A stretch of DNA of 64,000 bases, from NCBI RefSeq assembly GCF_005502275.1, contig NZ_SWLZ01000003.1, positions 124,001-188,000 of the forward strand. Direction: 5' to 3'. The notes below the pieces were generated by a model. The model was not told where the DNA came from and did not search any database. It saw nothing but the letters and a program-made list of their open reading frames with translations. This stretch comes from Robertmurraya siralis. Its GTDB lineage: Bacteria > Bacillota > Bacilli > Bacillales > Cytobacillaceae. Shown here piece by piece: positions 35,340 to 44,406 of this stretch. How positions within the stretch are numbered: the stretch's first letter is position 1; each line of letters opens with the position of its first letter. The position numbers and the translations under genes are program-made.

Positions 35340-37166
35340 TTGAAACCAATGTTACCAACCTTAACATTTGAGATACCTGAAGGGAAAGAATGGAAATATG
35401 AAGTGAAATATGATGGATTTCGGGCGCTGTTGACATGGAATGGACAACTTGAACTAAACAGTCGAAACGGAAAGCCGCTTTTAAGTTTATTTCCTGAAAT
35501 AAGTGAGTTTTTAAAGAAAGAACGAAAAAAAATAAAACCTTTTCTCCCGATGGTCTTTGATGGTGAAATTGTCTTTTTAGAGAACGATTACAAGTCAAAC
35601 TTTAACCATGTGCAAACACGAGGGAGAATGCGTTCTCAACCGAAAATTGCCGAAAGAGCAGAGCAATTTCCTTGTCGTTTACTCTTATTTGATGTCATTG
35701 TTCTAAAAGGAAAAGATGTTCGTTCTATGCCCTATTCTAATAGAAAACAATTGATGGAGTCTTTTTTTCAGGAGGTAGGTTTACCAACACGCCCGGATCT
35801 AAAAAACAACAAGCTCGTTCAAATGGTACCTTATTACGATAGCTACAAAACGATTTGGGACAACGTCACTCTATATGATGGGGAAGGAGTCGTCGCCAAA
35901 AAAAGCAATAATGTATGGGAAGAAGGAAAACGAACGACGACATGGCTGAAACTGAAAAACTGGAAGTATGTCTCATGTTTCATAACCTCCTATGAAAAAT
36001 CCAATGGATACTTTTATGTAGGAGTTTATGAACAAAACAAAATCGTTCCTATAGGACAATTTCTATTTGGTATTACACCAGATGAAAAACAAGCTCTCTA
36101 CCGGACATTAAAAGAGAATAAAATTAATGAAGATGAACAATTTGTTTACGTAACTCCGGCGATATGTGTTCAAATCAAGTATTTGGAGTTCTATGAGCAA
36201 CAGTTACGCGAACCCCATTTTGACCAATTTCGGTTTGACTTGCAGCCAACGGACTGTACATATGAACGATTTCTACTGCAGCAAAAAACGCTTCCAGCTG
36301 CAATCGAGATCACACATCCGAACAAACCGTTATGGGAAAAACCTCCGATTCAAAAACATGATTATATTCATTATTTGAGAGAGATCGCACCACATTTTTT
36401 ACCTTTTTTACGAAATCGTTTACTTACTGTGATTCGCTATCCTCACGGTATTTTCGGTGAGTCCTTTTACCAAAAGAATACCCCTGATTATGCACCACCA
36501 TTTGTTGAAACGAAATTAGAGGATGGAATTAACTATACAATTTGTAATAATTTACAAATACTACTATGGTTAGGCAATCAATTGGCGTTTGAATTCCATA
36601 TTCCCTTTCAGGCAATCGGAAGTACAGGACCAAGTGAGATCGTCTTTGATCTTGACCCACCCTCAAAAGAAGATTTTCATTTAGCCATTAAAGCAGCATT
36701 AATGATAAAAGAAGTTACCGATCATTTAGAGTTAATAAGCTTTATAAAAACTTCTGGAAATAAAGGATTACAAATTTATCTCCCTCTCCCAGACAATCTC
36801 TACTGTTACGAAGATACAAGATTATTTACGTCTTTCATCGCTGACTTTCTAGTCTCTAAGGATCCAGATTCTTTTACGATCGAACGGATGAAAAAAAATC
36901 GCGGGAATCGGCTTTATATTGATTATGTTCAGCATGCAGAAGGAAAAACGATTATTGCCCCCTATTCATTGAGGGGAACTTCAATGGCTACCGTTGCAAC
37001 CCCATTGTTTTGGGAGGAAGTTTCTGAAAACCTTACAATTGAACAATTTCAAATGCCACAAATCATTCCAAGACTAAAATCAAAAGGAGATCCGTTTCGA
37101 GATTTCTTTCAGGCAAAAAAGGAACAGCGCTTCGATGCCGTGCTGCGATTTTTAAAAGGAAAGTAA
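35340..37166 (+). CDS. ligD: ATP-dependent DNA ligase D, ligase plus polymerase domains
   Basis: 608 aa, TTG start with GGAAGGGA upstream. It seals and fills double-strand breaks together with Ku. The N-terminal ligase domain (about residues 1-305) has the nucleotidyl-acceptor motif KYDGFRA with Lys at residue 23, FDGEIVF near 75, and a motif V TWLKLKNW near 205. The C-terminal archaeo-eukaryotic primase-like polymerase domain (about 315-608) carries EIVFDLDPPS near 432 with the catalytic Asp pair. There is no phosphoesterase domain, as usual in Bacillus. The order ligase then polymerase is typical of Firmicutes. Confidence 0.95.
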   Translation: MKPMLPTLTFEIPEGKEWKYEVKYDGFRALLTWNGQLELNSRNGKPLLSLFPEISEFLKKERKKIKPFLPMVFDGEIVFLENDYKSNFNHVQTRGRMRSQPKIAERAEQFPCRLLLFDVIVLKGKDVRSMPYSNRKQLMESFFQEVGLPTRPDLKNNKLVQMVPYYDSYKTIWDNVTLYDGEGVVAKKSNNVWEEGKRTTTWLKLKNWKYVSCFITSYEKSNGYFYVGVYEQNKIVPIGQFLFGITPDEKQALYRTLKENKINEDEQFVYVTPAICVQIKYLEFYEQQLREPHFDQFRFDLQPTDCTYERFLLQQKTLPAAIEITHPNKPLWEKPPIQKHDYIHYLREIAPHFLPFLRNRLLTVIRYPHGIFGESFYQKNTPDYAPPFVETKLEDGINYTICNNLQILLWLGNQLAFEFHIPFQAIGSTGPSEIVFDLDPPSKEDFHLAIKAALMIKEVTDHLELISFIKTSGNKGLQIYLPLPDNLYCYEDTRLFTSFIADFLVSKDPDSFTIERMKKNRGNRLYIDYVQHAEGKTIIAPYSLRGTSMATVATPLFWEEVSENLTIEQFQMPQIIPRLKSKGDPFRDFFQAKKEQRFDAVLRFLKGK

Positions 37167-37321
37167 CTTGCTTCTCGTAAAATGGAACTGCTCAAGATTT
37201 TTATTGTAACAAGAAGTGGAGGCAAAAATGGAGCTTCTGCAAGAGTCAAAACCCCAGCGGGAGACAGAGCAATGATTGAAACAAGAACAACTTCCCATAC
37301 TTACTCTTGCGCTCCATTCAT

Positions 37322-38305
37322 TTACCATATATTTTTCAAATACGCCGCTACTTCTTCCTGAAGCTTTGTGTATTGCGCTATTTCTTTCGAGAATTCCTGT
37401 TTCGATGTACATGTAAATGTAGATGGAGAATGTAAATCGACTTTTACTTTTGTTTCATAAACATACGTTGCGTTGCCAATTAAATCAATGGTGTAAGAGT
37501 CCTCTTTTTGATGGGCGACACAACGAACTTTTCCACCATTATTAAGGACCTCGACCGGTTCTTCCAGTTTATTCAACCCATTTAGGCAGCTCACCAATGT
37601 GGAGGCTGACATCGCTGTCCCGCAGGCGTTCGTAAAACCTACCCCTCTTTCAAATGTACGTACGTATATTTGATTTGGCTTTATCGATTTTACAAAGCTA
37701 ACGTTGACACCATCTGGAAAGAACTTGTTTGGACCGTTCACATATTCGCTTAATTCCTTCTGCACATTTGAGTGAATCATATCACTATCGACAATCGTAA
37801 TTAAATGCGGATTGGGAACTGCGACAGCGGTAAATATGAGTTCTTCTGATAATGCTGGAATCGGTTCATTGATTAATGTTGTTTGCTCAATCTTTAAAGG
37901 AAGATCCTGAACTTGAAAAGAAATTGGTGATATTTCCACTAAATAAGTAGGAATCTCAGGAAAAATATCCGCTTCTTTCCTCACAGCTAAATCTGCTTTC
38001 ATCGTTTCGATTAAGACAGACTCCTCATTCAGTAGTTCGCAAACATATCTCGCCACACAACGTAGTCCATTGCCGCACATAGATGCTTCTGAACCATCCG
38101 CATTAAACACGCGCATTCTCCCGTCTGCTCTCTCACTTTTCATGACAAATAAAATTCCATCTGCCCCTAGCTCTGTCTTACGATTACAGAGGGCTATCGC
38201 TAGTTCTCTCCGCTCCTTTTCCGAAAAGGAATATGGATGTGAAATCTCATCTATTAACAAAAAATCATTTCCTGATCCATGACATTTGAGTATCTTAAAT
38301 TCCAC
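37322..38305 (-). CDS. dapF: Diaminopimelate epimerase (DapF)
   Basis: 327 aa from a GTG with GGGGG nine nt upstream. It interconverts LL- and meso-diaminopimelate for lysine and peptidoglycan synthesis. The two-cysteine active site is visible: MCGNGLRCVARY near residue 77 and GFTNACGTAMSAS near 230, each with a catalytic Cys. The N-terminal CHGSGNDFLLIDE matches the family. At 327 residues it is about 40 longer than the usual enzyme. The extra sequence is a C-terminal helical tail (SKEIAQYTKLQEEVAAYLKNIW) with no obvious role. It lies after a 155-bp gap from ligD, on the opposite strand. Confidence 0.92.
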   Translation of the reverse strand: MEFKILKCHGSGNDFLLIDEISHPYSFSEKERRELAIALCNRKTELGADGILFVMKSERADGRMRVFNADGSEASMCGNGLRCVARYVCELLNEESVLIETMKADLAVRKEADIFPEIPTYLVEISPISFQVQDLPLKIEQTTLINEPIPALSEELIFTAVAVPNPHLITIVDSDMIHSNVQKELSEYVNGPNKFFPDGVNVSFVKSIKPNQIYVRTFERGVGFTNACGTAMSASTLVSCLNGLNKLEEPVEVLNNGGKVRCVAHQKEDSYTIDLIGNATYVYETKVKVDLHSPSTFTCTSKQEFSKEIAQYTKLQEEVAAYLKNIW

Positions 38306-38629
38306 TTACATAAACCCCCACTAATTCATATTTTTCGAAGTACTTAAATCAAAATAGACGTGTGCTGTCGTAAAATGACAAGCTTTTATTTACTGTAGCA
38401 TACATATTTGTCTGTCATTTCAACACAGTTATCTTGAAGATTATGAAATTCATTCCATTTCTAATTGTATTTTAAACAGTTTGATTGATCATGCATTTTT
38501 TTGCTTACCTTAGCTCTGATTCCATGTAAAACGTGAGAGAATCCAATGTTTTTCACGAAGTGGATCAAAAATCAACAGAATCATAAATATAGCCTATCTT
38601 AAAATGAGACGAATCGCCATAAATAATTT
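38306..38629. other. Intergenic gap with a degenerate hairpin-element copy
   Basis: There is no ORF. At 38495-38560 the sequence resembles the left part of the element at 40015-40155. Both contain CTCTGATTCCATG after a T-rich TTTTGCT-like lead, then AAAACG or AAACG. The right half is not conserved. CGTGA and TCACG near 38538-38562 can form a short stem. Confidence 0.45.
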
Positions 38630-39877
38630 CTACAAAACCCATTGACTTTCTTTTTTCATTAAATGCTCGGACCACGTTAATGATTCAGCATAAATTTTAA
38701 ATAAATCCTTTTCTTCTATTTTTAAATCCCTGCACTTTTCGCGGATTCCAACCCAATGAGCTTTCTCCACCGCAGTTACTAAATCAAGAACATCTTTAAG
38801 GGGATTTTGAATTCCAGATAACGCATCAGATAAGTCATCATGTAATGGTAAGTTCTCGATCATTTTTTCCATCGGCACTCCCGCAAGCCTGTCCATGAGA
38901 GAGAACAAACCTAGAGTAAAGTAAGTTGACGGTGCTTTTTTCTTTTTCTTCAGCTTTTCAATTGACTCGCACATTTTTGCCCTCGTCAATGATAAGTGAA
39001 CGACTTCCTTAGCACAGTCATTTTTAGCTTTGTCTTTTTCCCGAACTGATAACACATATAGCCATTTCTTAATTTCCATCAATCCTAACATCATAACAGC
39101 TTGTTTAACAGAATATATTTTGTGCTTTGTTCGACTGTATTGTGAGTTCACAAGCTTTAAAAGCTTATAAGATAAGGATACATCCTTCTCAATAAAATCG
39201 GAAATGACGTCCATATCCGTTTCATTTAAGATAATCTCATGTAACTGCTCATAATGGGCAAAGAAATACGTTGGGATGTCATAAGTCGAAATAATTGATG
39301 GTTCAGCAAAGAAATATCCTTGAAAAAGCTCATAATGATATCTTTTTGCTTCTGCAAACGCCTCATCTGTTTCAATTTTTTCTGCAAGAAGTTTAATTCC
39401 TCTTTCTTTCGCCCGTTTCTCAATTTGCCTCCTTGTCCTTTTTGAAGTTAAAAGAAAATCAACTTTAATAATATCTATATATTGAATTAATTGCTCCGAA
39501 TATAGATTCCCATTTTTCAATACTACATTATCTAAAGCGATTTTGTAGCCTAAACTTTTCAGTTCACTACAAATAGCCAGAATCTCCTCTGTTGGAAAAG
39601 TAGCTTCTGACAGTTCAACCACAATTTCTTGAGGTTTAAAATAGGTTGGTAAACCGAGAAGTAAAAGTTTTTTCGTGAAATTAATAAAACAAGGCTTTCC
39701 ATTGGAGAGCTCTTCAATTCCAATATTTAAAAAGCTATTAATAATGACATCTGCAGTTGCTCGATCACCATCTATGTTGGGAAAAGAGTTTTTCAATCCA
39801 CTTCGATAAAAAAGCTCGTATGCAATATGTTCTCGCTTCTGATTTAAAATAGGCTGCTTGGCAACAAATACTTCCAT
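38630..39877 (-). CDS. EAL-HDOD signalling protein (YuxH-like)
   Basis: 415 aa, with GAGGGGTGAAG before the ATG. The N-terminal half (residues 1-200) is an EAL-type domain beginning MEVFVAKQPILNQKREHIAYEL; several catalytic EAL signatures of active c-di-GMP phosphodiesterases are missing, for example the motif reads ELFYR. The C-terminal half (about 210-400) is a HDOD domain, with DISLSYKLLKLVNSQYSRTK split over residues 225-245. This arrangement matches B. subtilis YuxH. It is probably a degenerate c-di-GMP-binding or protein-binding regulator. It is monocistronic. Confidence 0.82.
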   Translation of the reverse strand: MEVFVAKQPILNQKREHIAYELFYRSGLKNSFPNIDGDRATADVIINSFLNIGIEELSNGKPCFINFTKKLLLLGLPTYFKPQEIVVELSEATFPTEEILAICSELKSLGYKIALDNVVLKNGNLYSEQLIQYIDIIKVDFLLTSKRTRRQIEKRAKERGIKLLAEKIETDEAFAEAKRYHYELFQGYFFAEPSIISTYDIPTYFFAHYEQLHEIILNETDMDVISDFIEKDVSLSYKLLKLVNSQYSRTKHKIYSVKQAVMMLGLMEIKKWLYVLSVREKDKAKNDCAKEVVHLSLTRAKMCESIEKLKKKKKAPSTYFTLGLFSLMDRLAGVPMEKMIENLPLHDDLSDALSGIQNPLKDVLDLVTAVEKAHWVGIREKCRDLKIEEKDLFKIYAESLTWSEHLMKKESQWVL

Positions 39878-40014
39878 TCTTCACCCCTCCGACAATTGGA
39901 TCTTTGTTGACAATAGTCATTTTAAAGAATGATTTTTGATAATACTGTCGAAGTTTGTATTTCACGAATATTTTTTCTACTTTTTTTTGCAAAGGATTTG
40001 TTATATGTCAGATT

Positions 40015-40155
40015 TTTGGCTCATTTTCTCTCTGATTCCATGAAACGAAAGGATAAATCTCGTTTTCCCCTTTCGTTTCATGGAATCAGAGAACCTTTCA
40101 GTATAACTGAAAGGCGTGTGAAACCAAGGTTTCACACGAAATGAGGCAAAACTCA
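40015..40155. repeat. Three-hairpin palindromic element (MITE-like)
   Basis: Three perfect hairpins in tandem. Hairpin 1 has 24-bp arms (40029-40052 and 40069-40092) and a 16-nt loop. Hairpin 2 is CCTTTCAGT-ATA-ACTGAAAGG (40094-40114). Hairpin 3 is CGTGTGAAACC-AA-GGTTTCACACG (40115-40138). The outside edges form an imperfect repeat, GCTCATTTTC and GAAATGAGGC, flanked by T-rich and A-rich runs. There is no ORF. The organisation suggests a small non-autonomous mobile element or a structured RNA. Confidence 0.75.
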
Positions 40156-40252
40156 TTTTTATCAAAAGATATTGTTTAACAAAGCCATTATTTTACCTTA
40201 AGTGAGAACGGCATCTCCTTACAAAAAGCAAAATGAACAGCAAAGCTATCTA

Positions 40253-40828
40253 CTAAGGAAGAAGAATCATTTCTTTGTACATCATTTCTTTACTCATTTC
40301 ACCAACAATCTTTCCTCTGATAACACCATCCGAGTCAATAAAAAATGATGTAGGATATGAAAGGATTTCATATTGCTGGGCCACTTTACCGTTTTCATCC
40401 ATCAAAATCGGAAAGGTTAGTTGGTAATGGTCTACAAATTGAACAACGTCGCTCCTTTTTTTTTCAGTGTTCGTCATATTTACAGCAAGAACGACGAAAT
40501 CATCGTCACGATTCTCTTCATATAATTGTTGCATATCAGGCATTTCTTTTCTACATGGTGGACACCATGTTGCCCAAAAATTCAAAAGAACCTTTTTTCC
40601 CTTATAATCATCTAAGGTTACATCTTCACCATCAAGAGTTGTTATGGCAAAGGAAGGGGCTCTTTCCTCTTTCTTCACCCCCACTGGCAATGAATCAGGA
40701 TCTGCAATCTTTTCATATTGCTCACCACTCACTTTGTCAGAGTCATCACTGCTTTGCTTCAAAATTGTCCGATCGATGATAAACAGAAGTATAACGATCG
40801 ATACGAATATGAATAAAAATTTCTTCAT
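40253..40828 (-). CDS. Membrane-anchored thiol-disulfide oxidoreductase (ResA/StoA-like)
   Basis: 191 aa, with AGAAGGAGTTACC before the ATG. Residues 3-20 are an uncleaved membrane anchor, then a linker, then a thioredoxin-like TlpA/ResA domain. The active-site motif is NFWATWCPPCRKEMP, with the CPPC pair near residue 86. The cis-Pro segment ILSYPTSFFIDSDG and an AVNMTNTEKKR insertion are as in extracytoplasmic ResA-type reductases. It keeps disulfides reduced outside the membrane, for example for cytochrome c or spore cortex synthesis. No ccdA or resBC neighbours are present, so the partner is unknown. Confidence 0.85.
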   Translation of the reverse strand: MKKFLFIFVSIVILLFIIDRTILKQSSDDSDKVSGEQYEKIADPDSLPVGVKKEERAPSFAITTLDGEDVTLDDYKGKKVLLNFWATWCPPCRKEMPDMQQLYEENRDDDFVVLAVNMTNTEKKRSDVVQFVDHYQLTFPILMDENGKVAQQYEILSYPTSFFIDSDGVIRGKIVGEMSKEMMYKEMILLP

Positions 40829-41031
40829 TAGGTAACTCCTTCTTTTCTAATTCGTGAGATTTTACGATGTTGTGTAAATCCTTTTTTAAACCAAAATTCC
40901 GAGCATTTCTTGAGGTATATGGTTCGTTTATAGAAAGCAAAAAATAACTTATTTACATTTAACCGCACGGCACACATATTTATCGTTTTCTATTCTACTG
41001 AATTCGAAAGAAGGAAGCTATCATTTTATCT

Positions 41032-41814
41032 TCAATGGTTGCGGTAGCGATATATTTTCACTAGGAGGGCAAGAACTATGGATCTTTCCTCCTCAGATAA
41101 ATCATCATCAAAGGACAGAACAGGAGTATTCGCATCTTTAAAAAATGCATCCCATTCTAAAGGCATCCACCCTTTTCGTACCCGTCCAATCGTCTCTTTA
41201 TTGGTATTTTTAAATTGAATATCCGTAAATAAACGTTCTGATTGAACGATAATCGAAAAGGCTTGATCAAAAAATTGAATATTATATTTATTTCGTTCCT
41301 GCTCTTCAATTTTTACGCGTAAATCTCCATTACTATCATATACATTTGCACGATCCCTCTTCCATTGTACCTTCATTACTAATTCATTATTTACATTATA
41401 CAACCCATACTCTGCCGGAATAAACCGATCAAGAAAATAGGGAAGAAACCATCTAAGCTTCAAATAACGAGCGTCCCTTATTTCACCTAATATCGCTCCT
41501 TTAGGGCTGAATAGAAGCATCCGCAAAGACGGTGCAGGCATAAACATGAGCAAATATTTATCTTTACTACGGAGCGAAAGGTTATCATCTTCAGGTACAC
41601 TTTTATCAATTTCAAGAGAGCGATCATGATTAAGAAGATATGATTGATAAGAGACCAAACTATATAAAATAAAGGGAAGTGCAGTCCACACCACTTCTTT
41701 TCCATGTGATAAAATGGACAATGGAATGACGACAATCATGACTGGTATAAGTGCAGCAATACTCCCGTTTAAATAAGTAATTGCTGCAAAACGATAATAT
41801 TGTTGTATACTCAT
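41032..41814 (-). CDS. Conserved membrane protein with a possible LURP-one/tubby-like C-terminal half
   Basis: 260 aa, with AAGAGGAGATT before the ATG. Two membrane segments occupy about residues 12-60. The C-terminal two thirds are soluble and beta-rich, with repeated short strands separated by turns (GLYNVNNELVMKVQWKRD, ANVYDSNGDLRVKIEEQ, FTDIQFKNTNKETIGRVRKG). This alternation of hydrophobic strands with N-x-[EDG]-type turns resembles the tubby-C-like (LURP-one, scramblase) fold. That is an inference from pattern, not a family match. It is monocistronic. Function unknown. Confidence 0.5.
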   Translation of the reverse strand: MSIQQYYRFAAITYLNGSIAALIPVMIVVIPLSILSHGKEVVWTALPFILYSLVSYQSYLLNHDRSLEIDKSVPEDDNLSLRSKDKYLLMFMPAPSLRMLLFSPKGAILGEIRDARYLKLRWFLPYFLDRFIPAEYGLYNVNNELVMKVQWKRDRANVYDSNGDLRVKIEEQERNKYNIQFFDQAFSIIVQSERLFTDIQFKNTNKETIGRVRKGWMPLEWDAFFKDANTPVLSFDDDLSEEERSIVLALLVKIYRYRNH

Positions 41815-41958
41815 TACAAAATCTCCTCTTTTATTCGGTATTCATTATTTTTCTCTTTGCTTTGTTATATAGCGATGTTGACTTTTTTCGTATGAAACGT
41901 CCGTTCACGCGAAATAAGCCAAAAAATGTTTTATTAACAATTCTGTTTAAGCAAGCTT

Positions 41959-42147
41959 TTACTTAAGTGAAAACGGGCGTTTTCCCTTTCTTTTAAACCA
42001 TCCTATCAAACTATGAAGAAATCTTTTGATTTTGCCTTCCCATGATGCAGGACCAAGAATAAAGCGATTAACAAGGAATTCTATTAACTCCTCGAACAAC
42101 ACTAGTATCAAAAACAAGATCATGATGACTAGTATCCATGTCCACAT
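41959..42147 (-). CDS. Small single-pass membrane protein
   Basis: 62 aa, with GGGAGGAGTC before the ATG. One membrane segment at residues 3-21 (WILVIMILFLILVLFEEL), an amphipathic stretch, and a strongly basic C-terminus (FKRKGKRPFSLK). No family was recognised. It lies upstream of the membrane gene at 41032-41814 on the same strand. Confidence 0.5.
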   Translation of the reverse strand: MWTWILVIMILFLILVLFEELIEFLVNRFILGPASWEGKIKRFLHSLIGWFKRKGKRPFSLK

Positions 42148-42270
42148 TTGAAAGACTCCTCCCTATATCTAGTTAAACCTCTTCTACTAAATCTATATTC
42201 GTTTTCCTCTTATTCATGCTTATTTTCTCTGAAGCCATTTGCTTTTCTTAACTATCATTTTCCATATTCA

Positions 42271-42307
42271 ATAGAAAAAGTCTAGGAATTGCCTAGACTT
42301 TTTCTAT
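42271..42307. terminator. Terminator of the DUF4870-domain gene
   Basis: ATAGAAAAAGTCTAGG (42271-42286) and CCTAGACTTTTTCTAT (42292-42307) form a perfect 16-bp stem whose right arm overlaps the stop codon of the gene on the minus strand. Confidence 0.75.
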
Positions 42308-42627
42308 CGAATTAATCGGAATACGAATGGAATTTTGTAAATTGTACCTTCGTATGCTTTGATAGCCGCTACAATCGAAAAGAGGAAATACAATACCCCA
42401 ACAATCCAGATTGTAAGAAAGCCGATAAGGACAAGCATCAACAGTGTACTTATGAGCGAGTAGACTCCATAAGAGATAAAAAAATTAAAATATTCTCTTC
42501 CATAATAATCTACATATGTCGAGTCCTCCTTTTTCAGCAACCAAATGATTAACGGACCAATAAAAACAGTAAAAAAACTAACAACAAATATGAGTGCTGC
42601 AAATAATCGCTCATCATGACTTGGCAT
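42304..42627 (-). CDS. DUF4870/Tic20-like membrane protein
   Basis: 107 aa from the ATG at 42627, which follows AAAGGAGGC; the open frame is much longer upstream but has no ribosome binding site and an unlikely sequence. It has three membrane segments, with the conserved KKEDSTYVDYYGREYFNFFISY stretch between the first and second, as in DUF4870 proteins. The role is unknown. Relatives are small Tic20-like membrane proteins found alone in many Bacilli. Confidence 0.75.
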   Translation of the reverse strand: MPSHDERLFAALIFVVSFFTVFIGPLIIWLLKKEDSTYVDYYGREYFNFFISYGVYSLISTLLMLVLIGFLTIWIVGVLYFLFSIVAAIKAYEGTIYKIPFVFRLIR

Positions 42628-42914
42628 AATAAAGCCTCCTTTAGGTTTAGATGAAAACGTTAAGATTTCCCTATGAATGGCAATCTGCTCTTGAGTGCAA
42701 ATTTTAAATTGGCAAGCACCCTTTCCACACTGATCAATTGAGTAAAAATGGGCATCAATGAAATAAATCTCTATTGATATTGTGACCAAACTGGACAAAG
42801 CTATGTTCATATGATTAGCACTTCCATATTACATGTTTATCTTTATGTTCTTGAAATGGACATCATGAATACATTTATAAAAGGACAACTTTAAAAAGGA
42901 TGATGATCATAGTG

Positions 42915-43694
42915 ATGTCAAAACTAGAAGCCTTCGTACTCGGCATTATCCAGGGGCTGACCGAATTTATTCCCATTTCCAGTACAGGCCATCTTTACTT
43001 AGGACGACATGTATTCGGATTAGACGAAGCTGGATTATTCCTAGATACGATGCTACATGTAGGTACTTTGCTTGCTGTTCTCGTTGTCTATAAAGATGAG
43101 CTCATCCACATCATAAAAAATCCATTTGGAAAACGCTCATCATTACTAATGATTGGAACGATTCCTGCTGTCGTTGTTGGCCTTCTTTTAAATGATTTAT
43201 TTGATTCCATCTCCAAAACTGGTGTCACAATTGGCTGGGAGTTTTTATTCACGGGATTTATTCTCTGGATGGCAGATGGAGTCAAAAAAGGAGCCAAAAA
43301 AATGGACAACATTACTTATGGAGACGCACTTTTTATCGGAACTTTTCAAGCTGCTGCGATTTTTCCAGCTGTTTCACGATCGGGCTTAACAATTGCTGCA
43401 GGGCTATTTAGGAATCTGGACCGAGAAACTGCTGCCTATTTCTCTTTTCTTCTGTCCATTCCCACAATTTCTGGAGGCATTGTACTGGAATTGGGAGATC
43501 TGGTATCGGGAAACATTGAAGCAGTAACGCTTGGAAGTCTAATCGTTGCAACCATTTCTTCGGCACTTTGCGGATATTTTGCAATCGTTTGGATGATCAA
43601 TTTTTTGAAGAAACGTTCATTAAAGGTTTTCGCCGTATATGTATGGATTTTAGGTTTCACAGTATTAATATTTCAGTTGACCGGCTTTTTTTAG
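42915..43694 (+). CDS. uppP: Undecaprenyl-diphosphatase (UppP/BacA)
   Basis: 259 aa from the ATG at 42915 (start MSKLEAFVLGIIQGLTEF); earlier in-frame ATG and GTG codons exist between 42900 and 42912 and the ribosome binding site is weak. The integral membrane enzyme dephosphorylates undecaprenyl pyrophosphate to recycle the peptidoglycan carrier and can confer bacitracin tolerance. Motifs: QGLTEFIPISSTGHL near residue 12 (E and S residues for catalysis), MLHVGTLLAVLV, and PAVSRSGLTIAAGLFR near 155. It is followed by dedA after 12 nt, likely an operon. Confidence 0.95.
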   Translation: MSKLEAFVLGIIQGLTEFIPISSTGHLYLGRHVFGLDEAGLFLDTMLHVGTLLAVLVVYKDELIHIIKNPFGKRSSLLMIGTIPAVVVGLLLNDLFDSISKTGVTIGWEFLFTGFILWMADGVKKGAKKMDNITYGDALFIGTFQAAAIFPAVSRSGLTIAAGLFRNLDRETAAYFSFLLSIPTISGGIVLELGDLVSGNIEAVTLGSLIVATISSALCGYFAIVWMINFLKKRSLKVFAVYVWILGFTVLIFQLTGFF

Positions 43695-43706
43695 GAGTGA
43701 GTTTTC

Positions 43707-44306
43707 ATGCATGAAATAATCTCGAATATATTCGAATTCCTCTCTGCCCTTGGCTATTTTGGCATTTTATTTGGTCTTATGATTGAAATTATTCCCAGTG
43801 AAATTGTCCTGAGCTATGGTGGGTATTTAATTGGTACCGGACAAATTCACTTTTTCGGAGCTCTTCTTTGCGGAGTAATCGGAGGGACGCTCGCCCAGTT
43901 GTTTTTATATTGGTTAGGCGCTTACGGAGGGAGGCCTTTTTTAGAAAAATACGGAAAATATATCTTAATACAAAAAAAACATCTTGATGCAGCCGAATCG
44001 TGGTTCCATAAATATGGTACTGGAGTGATCTTCTCCGCAAGGTTTATTCCCGTTATCCGCCACGCTATTTCTATTCCCGCCGGCATAGCAAGGGTGCCTC
44101 TTGCCCATTTTACATTGCTGACGATAGGTGCAATGATTCCGTGGACGATATTATTTCTCTTGTTGGGAATCGAATTAGGGGAACATTGGCAAAAGATTGA
44201 ACAATATTCGCGTCCTCTTATTTTGCCGATAATCGGGTTATCCATTGCCGGAGTTATTCTTTATTTTATGTTTACATTTCTCAAAGAAAAAGGAAAAAAA
44301 TCTTAA
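43707..44306 (+). CDS. DedA-family membrane protein
   Basis: 199 aa, with TAGGAGTGAG before the ATG. It has four to five membrane segments. The family signatures are GGTLAQLFLYWLGAYGGRPFLEKYGK near residue 50 and the ARFIPVIRHAISIPAG motif near 112, carrying the conserved Arg, Pro and His residues. DedA proteins take part in undecaprenyl-phosphate and phospholipid translocation. It is directly downstream of uppP, so a joint role in carrier-lipid recycling is plausible. Confidence 0.88.
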   Translation: MHEIISNIFEFLSALGYFGILFGLMIEIIPSEIVLSYGGYLIGTGQIHFFGALLCGVIGGTLAQLFLYWLGAYGGRPFLEKYGKYILIQKKHLDAAESWFHKYGTGVIFSARFIPVIRHAISIPAGIARVPLAHFTLLTIGAMIPWTILFLLLGIELGEHWQKIEQYSRPLILPIIGLSIAGVILYFMFTFLKEKGKKS

Positions 44307-44327
44307 AGATTTTTCATAAAATATCTA

Positions 44328-44356
44328 TTTCCTTTTTCAAAAAAATCTTGTATTAT
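44328..44356 (+). promoter_or_regulatory. Candidate promoter of the GNAT leader transcript
   Basis: TTTCCT (44328-44333), 17 nt, TATTAT (44351-44356). The -10 is good and the -35 weak. It would start RNA near 44363, giving a leader of about 200 nt before the acetyltransferase gene that holds all of the hairpins described below. Confidence 0.45.
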
Positions 44357-44406
44357 ACAGAAAGAATACTGATCATATCAAAACAAAAAAGCAATAGGGA
44401 AGGCAA

